The notes below the pieces were generated by a model. That model saw only the letters and a program-made list of their open reading frames with translations, did no database searches and had not been told where the DNA came from. The position numbers and the translations under genes are program-made. From an uncultured SAR86 cluster bacterium (GTDB lineage: Bacteria; Pseudomonadota; Gammaproteobacteria; Magnimaribacterales; AG-339-G14): a stretch of 64,000 bases of DNA. Location: positions 477,083 through 541,082 of the forward strand of contig CACJUN010000001.1 of the NCBI GenBank assembly GCA_902596665.1, given 5' to 3'. Shown in pieces: positions 56,851 through 64,000 of this stretch (positions are counted from its first letter, which is position 1; each line of letters starts with the position of its first letter).

Positions 56851-58155
56851 TTAGGATGCTTTGTCTAAAGCTTGAGAAATGTCGGCAATGATATCGTCGA
56901 CATGTTCAATACCAATTGAAAGCCTCACATATCCGGGGGTAACCCCAGCAGACAACTGCTCCTCAGGAGCTAATTGACTGTGAGTTGTTGTAGCCGGATG
57001 AATTGCTAAAGATCTAGAATCACCAATATTAGCTACATGGTACAAAAGCTCTAATGAATCAATAAATTTACTTCCAGCTTCCTTGCCGCCTGGAAGTTCA
57101 AAACCAATTAAAGCTCCGTAACCGCCTTTCATATATTTGTCAGCCTTTTCTTTTTCTGCACCCTCAAAAAGTCCAGGATAAGTAACTGATTGAACTTTAT
57201 CGTTATTTTCTAAGAATTCAGCTACAGCTTGTGCATTCTTAGCGTGTTCACGCATTCTTAATGGAAGGGTTTCCAAACCTTGAATAAACATCCAAGCACT
57301 GAATGGACTCATAGCTCCACCTAGATCCCTTAACAAAGTAGTTCTTAGCTTTAGGAGGTATGCAAATGGCAGTCCCATTGTTTTGGTAACTTGCTGATCC
57401 CAGACTACTCCTCCGTAACATGGGTCAGGAGTATTTAGTGCAGGCTGTCTATCAGCTCCTGCTTCACCCCAATCAAAATTTCCTCCATCGAGGATAAGAC
57501 CACCAATTGTAGTACCGTGACCACCTATGTATTTAGTAGTTGAGTAAGTTGTAACAGCAGCACCATGATCAAAAGGTCTACATAAAACTGGCGCAGCAGT
57601 GTTATCAACAATTAAAGGTATACCATGCTTTCTTCCAATATCAGCAACTTCTGCAATAGGAAAAACCTGCAATTTTGGATTAGGTAGAGTTTCAGCAAAG
57701 TAAGCTCTTGTCTTATCATCTGTAGCTGATTCAAAATTATTTGGATCAGTTGGATCAACAAAACGAACTTCGATACCCATTTCTTTTAAATTATTCTTGA
57801 ATTGATTATAAGTACCACCGTATAAGTGCGCAGATGAAACAATGTTATCCCCTGCTCTGGCAACGTTTTGAATTGAGTATGCAGAAGCAGTTTGACCGGA
57901 AGCAACCGCTAAACCAGCAACACCGCCATCCAAAGCAGCCATTCTTTGCTCAAGAACATCACAAGTTGGATTCATTATTCTTGTGTAAATATTTCCAAAC
58001 TCTTGTAATCCAAATAAGCTAGCTGCGTGAGCAGTATCATTGAATTGATAACTAGTAGTTTGATGAATTGGAACAGCTACTGATCCAGTATTTTCATCGT
58101 TTCTCCATCCAGTATGAAGAGCTATGGTTTCTAAATTTTTTCCTTCATATGACAT
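56851..58155 (-). CDS. metY: O-acetylhomoserine sulfhydrylase-type PLP enzyme
   Basis: ETIALHTGWRNDENTGSVAVPIHQTTSY; STTKYIGGHGTTIGG; start MSYEGKN after SD GGAG. Confidence 0.94.
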   Translation of the reverse strand: MSYEGKNLETIALHTGWRNDENTGSVAVPIHQTTSYQFNDTAHAASLFGLQEFGNIYTRIMNPTCDVLEQRMAALDGGVAGLAVASGQTASAYSIQNVARAGDNIVSSAHLYGGTYNQFKNNLKEMGIEVRFVDPTDPNNFESATDDKTRAYFAETLPNPKLQVFPIAEVADIGRKHGIPLIVDNTAAPVLCRPFDHGAAVTTYSTTKYIGGHGTTIGGLILDGGNFDWGEAGADRQPALNTPDPCYGGVVWDQQVTKTMGLPFAYLLKLRTTLLRDLGGAMSPFSAWMFIQGLETLPLRMREHAKNAQAVAEFLENNDKVQSVTYPGLFEGAEKEKADKYMKGGYGALIGFELPGGKEAGSKFIDSLELLYHVANIGDSRSLAIHPATTTHSQLAPEEQLSAGVTPGYVRLSIGIEHVDDIIADISQALDKAS

Positions 58156-58164
58156 TTTTATCTC

Positions 58165-58198
58165 CAAAAAAAACCTGCTTGTTTTGCTAAGCAGGTTT
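58165..58198 (-). terminator. Intrinsic terminator in the metY leader
   Basis: Minus strand AAACCTGCTT-AGCAAAAC-AAGCAGGTTTTTTTT: perfect 10-bp stem and T-tract, directly before SD GGAG. Confidence 0.9.
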
Positions 58199-58202
58199 AA
58201 GA

Positions 58203-58256
58203 ATCCTGTTTAGCTAATTTTTTAAAGCGTCAGCAAGTCGGTTAAATCAACGCTAT
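58203..58256 (-). promoter_or_regulatory. SAM-II (SAM-alpha) riboswitch-like aptamer
   Basis: Minus strand AGCGTTGATTTAACCGACTTGCTGACGCTTTAAAAAATTAGCTAAACAGG resembles the SAM-II core (GCG..UGAUUUAACCG..UUGC..CGC...AGCUAAA.AGG) and precedes metY. Confidence 0.9.
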
Positions 58257-58303
58257 AAATTCGATGATACACAATTTTATTTATAAAAGGTATATTTAAT
58301 TCT

Positions 58304-59161
58304 ATGAATAAAGAAACACTCAAAACAGAAAAAATAGATAAATCATTATTAATTACTTTCACTAGACCAGACGAGATGAATACATTCAGTGGAAAAATGA
58401 TGGTTGAAATTATGGAAACTTTAGACGAAGCAGAATCTGATGATTCTGTGCGTTCTGTTATTTTTACCGGCTCGGGCAGAGCTTACTGTGCTGGTGCTGA
58501 TCTATCTCAGGGAGAAAAAACGTTCGATTGGTCCAAAAGAGATTCAAAAGTTAATGGAGTTGCAAGAGATACTGGCGGAATGCTCACTTTGAAACTATAC
58601 GATTTTAAAAAACCCATCATTGCTGCGATAAATGGATCTGCAGTTGGTGTAGGAGTCACTATGACGCTCCCGATGGATGTTCGAATTGCATCCGATAACG
58701 CAAAGTTTGGATTTGTCTTTGCAAAAAGAGGCATAGTGCCAGAAGCATGTTCCTCTTGGTTTCTACCTAGAATTGTGGGCGTTAGCCAATCATTGGAATG
58801 GATGATGTCAGGAGAAGTATTTTCTGCAGAAGAAGCTCTTAAAGGAAAATTAATCAGAGAAGTTACTAGTCAAGAGAATCTGGTGCCAAGAGCATTAGAG
58901 ATAGCCCAAAAGTTTTCAGATAAGACCTCAGCAGTTTCCGTCAGTTTAACCAGACAAATGGTATGGAAAATGTTGGGAGAAAAACATCCTATGTCAGCTC
59001 ATAAAATAGACTCAAGGGGAGTGTATTATTTGGGAAGAAGTAATGATGTTGCAGAGGGAATCTCTTCTTTTCTAGAGAAAAGAGATCCTGAATTCTCAGA
59101 TACTGTTTCCAAAAATATGCCTGAATATTATCCGTGGTGGAAGGAAGAAGAATTTGAATAA
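58304..59161 (+). CDS. Enoyl-CoA hydratase/isomerase family protein
   Basis: FTGSGRAYCAGADLSQG, AAINGSAVGVGVTMTLPMDVRIAS. Confidence 0.93.
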   Translation: MNKETLKTEKIDKSLLITFTRPDEMNTFSGKMMVEIMETLDEAESDDSVRSVIFTGSGRAYCAGADLSQGEKTFDWSKRDSKVNGVARDTGGMLTLKLYDFKKPIIAAINGSAVGVGVTMTLPMDVRIASDNAKFGFVFAKRGIVPEACSSWFLPRIVGVSQSLEWMMSGEVFSAEEALKGKLIREVTSQENLVPRALEIAQKFSDKTSAVSVSLTRQMVWKMLGEKHPMSAHKIDSRGVYYLGRSNDVAEGISSFLEKRDPEFSDTVSKNMPEYYPWWKEEEFE

Positions 59162-59166
59162 TTGAC

Positions 59167-60699
59167 ATGAATTGGAAAAGCGATGTTGAAGAACTCAAGC
59201 TAAGAAATAAATTAGCTAAATCTCAAGGTGGGACAGAGGCTATTAATCTTCAGCATGCTAAAGGCAGATTAACTTTAAGAGAAAGGATAGATCTCCTTTT
59301 AGATAAAAGTTCTTTCGATGAAGTTGGAAAAATAGCTGGGGATGCAGAAAAAGATGAAAAGGGAGAAATATCAGATTTCACTCCCTCAAACTTTGTGCTT
59401 GGCTTTGGCAAAATTGATGGCAGGCAAGTTCTAGTCGGAGGGGAAGACTTTACCGTCAAAGGTGGCTCGCCAAATCCAGTTGGACTAAGAAAAAGTGTTT
59501 ATACAGAGGATTTAGCTCTTCAATATAAAGTGCCTCTAATAAGACTCCATGAAGGAGGAGGAGGATCGGTGAAAGGATCTTCAGGAAAAAAATCTTACGG
59601 TGATCCGGTGTTCTCTAAGTCAAGATTTTTATCTGTAGCTAAAACATTAAAAGAAGTACCTGTTGCAACCGCTGCCTTAGGTCCTGTCGCAGGACTACCT
59701 GCTTCTAGATTCGTTGCATCACATTTTAGAGTGATGACCAAAAAAACTGCGCAAGTTCTTATTGCGGGGCCAAAGGTCGTTGAAAGAGCTTTTGGCACTG
59801 AACTTACAAAAGAAGAATTGGGAGGATCCGAAGTTCATAAATCAAATGGAGTTGTTGATAACGTTGTAGATACCGAAAAGGAAGCATTAAATCAAATAAG
59901 GAAATTTATAAGTTATTTTCCACAAAACCGATACGAAATAGCGCCTCGCGTTCCAAATGAGGATGATATTGAAAGAAAAGATCAAGATCTTTTAGATGCT
60001 ATCCCAGAAGATAGATCCAGAACTTATGATATGAGAAAGATTCTTTCAGGAGTGGTTGATAGAGATAGCCTTTTTGAAATTACTCCCTATTTTGGAAGAG
60101 GCATGATTACAGCATTTGCAAGACTGAACGGATTTTCTGTGGGCATCTTTGCTAATGATCCAAATTTTTATGCAGGATCAATGACTGCTGACAATGCTAA
60201 GAAAACAACTCGATTTATAGAAAACTGTAATAATTTTAATATTCCTATTTTAACTTTTGTTGATGAGCCAGGATTTTTAATAGGTCCGGAAGCTGAGAAA
60301 AATGCTGGAATACTTTACGGAACTGAAACAGTTCTTACGGCCGCAGAGACAACCGTTCCTTGGGCAACTGTTATGATAAGGAAATCCTTTGGTGTTGCTG
60401 CAGCTGCTCATTTTGGTCCAGATCCTTATGTGTTGGCATGGCCTTCTGCAGAATCAGGCGCTCTTCCATTAGAGGGAGGTGTTGCAGTTGCGTTTGCCAA
60501 AGAAATTGCTGCTGCTGAAGATCCAGAAGCTAAAAGAAAAGAAATTGAAGATTCTTTAAGAAAAGCTCGCGATCCTTTTGCTAGAGGAGAGTCCTTTTCA
60601 GTGCACGAAGTTATTGACCCCAGAGAAACAAGAAAGTATCTTTCTTTGTGGGCTGAAAGAATTCAGACCCAACTTTTAACTAGAAACTATTTAAAGTGA
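59167..60699 (+). CDS. Acyl-CoA carboxylase carboxyltransferase subunit (second paralogue)
   Basis: HAKGRLTLRERIDLLLDKSSFDEVG; carboxyltransferase N and C domains; RKSFGVAAAAHFGPDPYVLAWPSAESG. Confidence 0.85.
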   Translation: MNWKSDVEELKLRNKLAKSQGGTEAINLQHAKGRLTLRERIDLLLDKSSFDEVGKIAGDAEKDEKGEISDFTPSNFVLGFGKIDGRQVLVGGEDFTVKGGSPNPVGLRKSVYTEDLALQYKVPLIRLHEGGGGSVKGSSGKKSYGDPVFSKSRFLSVAKTLKEVPVATAALGPVAGLPASRFVASHFRVMTKKTAQVLIAGPKVVERAFGTELTKEELGGSEVHKSNGVVDNVVDTEKEALNQIRKFISYFPQNRYEIAPRVPNEDDIERKDQDLLDAIPEDRSRTYDMRKILSGVVDRDSLFEITPYFGRGMITAFARLNGFSVGIFANDPNFYAGSMTADNAKKTTRFIENCNNFNIPILTFVDEPGFLIGPEAEKNAGILYGTETVLTAAETTVPWATVMIRKSFGVAAAAHFGPDPYVLAWPSAESGALPLEGGVAVAFAKEIAAAEDPEAKRKEIEDSLRKARDPFARGESFSVHEVIDPRETRKYLSLWAERIQTQLLTRNYLK

Positions 60700-60718
60700 A
60701 AACTTAAGAGAGGAAAAA

Positions 60719-62152
60719 ATGAAAGAATATCATCAGTTTTATATTAACGGATCATGGGTTGATCCAATAAATGGACTTAATAAGCTTGATGTTTTAAATC
60801 CAGCTACTGAAGAACCCATAGGTTCTATCGCTTTAGGATCTTCTGAGGATGTAAATGCTGCAGTGGATGCAGCCAAAAATGCCTTTGCCAGCTTTAGTTC
60901 GTCTGAAAAAGAGGAAAGAGTTGGTTATTTAGAGAAAATAATAGAAATTTACATGAAAAGAAGCTCGGAAATGGCTGAAGCTATTTCTTCTGAAATGGGT
61001 GCGCCAATGTCATTAGCTTCGAAAGCACACTCACCCTCAGGTTTAGGTCATTTTATGACGGCTCTGGAGACTCTAAAAAATTACGATTTTGAACAACAAA
61101 AAGATGGGTTGTTTATTAGAAAAGAAGCAATTGGCGTGGTCGGTATGATTACTCCTTGGAATTGGCCAATAAACCAAATTGCTTGCAAAGTTGCACCTGC
61201 TTTAGCTGCTGGCTGCACAATGATTTTAAAACCAAGTGAAATTGCTCCTTTCAATGCAATGCTCATGGCTGAAATAATTCACGAAGCGGGAATTCCTGAT
61301 GGAGTGTTTAATCTTGTCAACGGTGATGGACCTACGGTTGGTGAGGCTATGTCCTCTCATCCCGACATAGACATGATGTCTTTCACAGGATCAACTAGAG
61401 CTGGAATCCAAGTTGCAAAAGGTTCTGCTGATTCAGTTAAAAGAGTTCATCAAGAATTAGGTGGAAAATCTCCAAATATTATTTTAGATGATGCAGATTT
61501 TGAAAATGCTGTTATTAGAGGAACCAGACATATGTTTAATAACAGTGGGCAATCGTGTAACGCTCCATCGAGAATGTTGGTTCCTGAGTCAAGGCAAGAT
61601 GAAGCAAAAGCTGCTGCTAAAAAAGCTGCAGATGAGACCAAAGTGGGTGATCCTAATGCTGAAGATACTGTAATTGGTCCTGTGGTAAGCGAAGTTCAGT
61701 TCAATAAAATTCAAGGTCTCATTGAAAAAGGAATTGAAGAAGGAGCAGAATTAGTCTGCGGAGGTCCAGGTAAACCTGATGGTCTTAATCAAGGTTTCTA
61801 CGTTAAGCCAACTGTATTTGCTAACGTAAACAATGATATGACTATAGCCAAGGAAGAAATTTTTGGACCTGTTCTGTGCATCATTCCTTATAAAGATGAA
61901 GATGAAGCTATTGAAATTGCTAACGATACTCCTTATGGGTTAGCAGGCTATGTTTCCTCAGAGAACATAGATCATGCAGTAGAAGTAGCTAGAAAAATTA
62001 GAAGTGGAAATGTTCACATAAATAATGCTCCTTCAGGGTTAACTTCTCCATTCGGTGGTTTTAAGCAATCCGGTAACGGAAGAGAATGGGGAGAATTTGG
62101 TTTTGAAGAATTCCTAGAGATTAAATCTGTTTTAGGTGCTGGAGCTGCTTAA
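60719..62152 (+). CDS. Aldehyde dehydrogenase family protein
   Basis: TPWNWPINQIACKVAPALAAGCTMILKPSE, FTGSTRAGIQV, QELGGKSPNII, NNSGQSCNAPSRM. Confidence 0.96.
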   Translation: MKEYHQFYINGSWVDPINGLNKLDVLNPATEEPIGSIALGSSEDVNAAVDAAKNAFASFSSSEKEERVGYLEKIIEIYMKRSSEMAEAISSEMGAPMSLASKAHSPSGLGHFMTALETLKNYDFEQQKDGLFIRKEAIGVVGMITPWNWPINQIACKVAPALAAGCTMILKPSEIAPFNAMLMAEIIHEAGIPDGVFNLVNGDGPTVGEAMSSHPDIDMMSFTGSTRAGIQVAKGSADSVKRVHQELGGKSPNIILDDADFENAVIRGTRHMFNNSGQSCNAPSRMLVPESRQDEAKAAAKKAADETKVGDPNAEDTVIGPVVSEVQFNKIQGLIEKGIEEGAELVCGGPGKPDGLNQGFYVKPTVFANVNNDMTIAKEEIFGPVLCIIPYKDEDEAIEIANDTPYGLAGYVSSENIDHAVEVARKIRSGNVHINNAPSGLTSPFGGFKQSGNGREWGEFGFEEFLEIKSVLGAGAA

Positions 62153-62158
62153 AGCTAA

Positions 62159-63703
62159 ATGAGCACAGTCAAATACTACGATTGGTCTTATCATCAAGCT
62201 AGAACTAGACCGAACAAAGTTGCTGTAAAAGAAGTTTCTACCGGAAGAGAAACTACTTACGGTCAACTTGAGGAAAGATCTTGTCGACTTGCTTCATGGC
62301 TGCAAAATAAAGGAGTCAAAAAAGGTGACAGAGTTGCCATCTTAATTCATAACTGCACTGAAGTTTTTGAGCTGGAGTTCGCTTGCGCAAAAATAGGTGC
62401 TATAGAATTACCTCTCAATTGGCGTCTTACTAAACCTGAACTTGAATATATTCTTAATGATAGTTCTCCAGAAGTCTTAATTTATGGCTCGAATTTTGCT
62501 GATACAGCGAAAGCTCTCACAAAAGATTGTTCCATTAAAAATTCATTGGAAATAGATGATGAGGATCAGAATAATGAGTATGAACAAGCACTAAAAGAAA
62601 ATATTGATTTTGATGTTGTTGAAACTACACATGATGATCTGATTATGCTGATGTACACATCCGGCACAACTGGACATCCAAAAGGTGCGATGATCACTCA
62701 TGAAATGCAGTTTTATAATATAGTTAATCTAGCCGGATCATCCAGAGTAACCGATAAAACAGTCCAACTTATAGTTCTACCTTTGTTCCATACGGGGGGC
62801 ATGAATTGTTATGCAAATCCTATTCTTCATTACGGCGGTCAGATCGTTTTGATGAAAGAATTTGACCCCGGGAAGGCATTGGAAATCATTGATGATCCGG
62901 ATTATGGCATCACACATTTTTTTGCAGTGCCTGCTCCTTTTCAATTTATGATGCAGCATCCAAATTTTGATACAACTGATTTTTCAAGAATTGAAGGTGC
63001 CGGGGTTGGTGGAGCTCCGTGTGCAGAGATTATTTTGAAGTCATGGCAAAGTAAAGGTGTCGAACTTTGGCAAGGCTGGGGCATGACTGAGACAAGTCCA
63101 GGAGGTATCGGTCTTGCCGGTGAAGATGCTACGAGAAAAGTTGGTTCAGCAGGTAAACCTTTATTACATACTGAAGTAAAAATTGTAAATGAAGATGGCA
63201 ATGAAGTTGATCAGGGTGAAGTTGGAGAAATTTTGATAAAAGGTCCAAACGTCACTCCAGGGTATTGGAACAATGAAGAGGCTACAGAAAAATCATTCGT
63301 TGATGGCTGGCTCAAAACTGGAGACGCCGCCCAAATGGATGATGAAGGTTTTATTTATATAGTCGATAGACAAAAGGATATGTATATTTCCGGAGGAGAA
63401 AATGTATATCCTGCTGAAGTTGAAAACGTTATCTATCAACTTCCAGAAATTGCAGAAGCAGCAATTATTGGTGTACCTGATAAAAAATGGGGTGAAACAG
63501 GTAAGGCATACATTGTTTTAAAACCAGATTGTAATTTATCGGAAGAAGATATCATCAATCACTGCCTTAAAAATCTTGCTAAATTTAAAATTCCTGCATC
63601 AGTTGATTTCATAGCTGCTTTACCCAGAAATGCTACTGGGAAGGTTCTTAAAAGAAATTTAAGAGAAGAAGTTGTTGGAAGCGATGCTCCTGCAATTACT
63701 TAA
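62159..63703 (+). CDS. AMP-binding acyl-CoA synthetase
   Basis: MYTSGTTGHPKGAMITH, GWGMTETSPGG, PRNATGKVLKRNLRE. Confidence 0.95.
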   Translation: MSTVKYYDWSYHQARTRPNKVAVKEVSTGRETTYGQLEERSCRLASWLQNKGVKKGDRVAILIHNCTEVFELEFACAKIGAIELPLNWRLTKPELEYILNDSSPEVLIYGSNFADTAKALTKDCSIKNSLEIDDEDQNNEYEQALKENIDFDVVETTHDDLIMLMYTSGTTGHPKGAMITHEMQFYNIVNLAGSSRVTDKTVQLIVLPLFHTGGMNCYANPILHYGGQIVLMKEFDPGKALEIIDDPDYGITHFFAVPAPFQFMMQHPNFDTTDFSRIEGAGVGGAPCAEIILKSWQSKGVELWQGWGMTETSPGGIGLAGEDATRKVGSAGKPLLHTEVKIVNEDGNEVDQGEVGEILIKGPNVTPGYWNNEEATEKSFVDGWLKTGDAAQMDDEGFIYIVDRQKDMYISGGENVYPAEVENVIYQLPEIAEAAIIGVPDKKWGETGKAYIVLKPDCNLSEEDIINHCLKNLAKFKIPASVDFIAALPRNATGKVLKRNLREEVVGSDAPAIT

Positions 63704-64000
63704 GAATATATTATCTCTTTAAATCGCTGTTCTAGAGATTTGAAGTGCTGTTCCGAAGGTTTTCTCCAAGATTGCTGGACGCAGTATATTTCATTTAAAT
63801 AATCAAGATATTTTCCAACCTGAACTAGGTCTAAATCCCAGCTGTCAATTGAATTTATGCATTCCACAAGTTGGTCTCTTGATTCAGGAAATTTTGTTAT
63901 GCCTGAGATCTTAAAACAACTCTCTCCAAGAAGAATTAGTTTTTTTCCCAGAATAAGTGATTCAAGCCCTACAGTAGAGTTCAGAGTTAATGTGGCTAAA
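63700..64000 (-). CDS. Partial C-terminus of a capsule polysaccharide biosynthesis-like protein (KpsS/KpsC-type)
   Basis: Own translation: ...LATLTLNSTVGLESLILGKKLILLGESCFKISGITKFPES...EIIYS*; NSTVGLEaLllGK-type motif; runs off the window edge. Confidence 0.6.
   Translation of the reverse strand, partial: LATLTLNSTVGLESLILGKKLILLGESCFKISGITKFPESRDQLVECINSIDSWDLDLVQVGKYLDYLNEIYCVQQSWRKPSEQHFKSLEQRFKEIIYS

Noticed and set aside
1-64000. CRISPR array, prophage or transposon
   Set aside because: No regularly spaced repeats, cas genes, phage structural genes or transposases seen in reading the sequence and translations; low-copy degenerate repeats cannot be excluded without a self-alignment.

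Overview
This 64 kb AT-rich window looks like a streamlined, very gene-dense chromosomal segment of a marine gammaproteobacterium, probably SAR86-like. That placement rests on codon and AT bias, gene content and synteny, not on a database search. Most of it is housekeeping: purM/purN, pyrB, hisI, dnaX/recR/recX, smc-zipA-ligA, dcd, hda, pgsA, xseA, umuDC with a perfect LexA-type box, coq7, a complete ccmABCDEFGHI cluster, five complete tRNAs on the minus strand or plus strand (Asp, Val-TAC, Val-GAC, Leu-TAG, Arg-CCT), and many acyl-CoA metabolism genes. I saw no CRISPR array, transposon, integrase, phage or rRNA. The ORF track misses two short genes: a DUF2256-type gene after a photolyase-like gene, and ccmD. 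The best candidates for follow-up are: (i) a SAM-II-like riboswitch upstream of metY followed by an intrinsic terminator, with a possible antiterminator helix; (ii) an 810-aa SMC with both ATPase heads but no recognisable hinge; (iii) an A10 tract at the domain III/V junction of dnaX, which may be a slippage site making a gamma-like product; (iv) an AtuA-like plus biotin-dependent acyl-CoA carboxylase locus resembling acyclic terpene catabolism; and (v) an exported MsrA-thioredoxin-MsrB fusion. I did not find convincing evidence of a wholly new multi-gene defence or mobile system.
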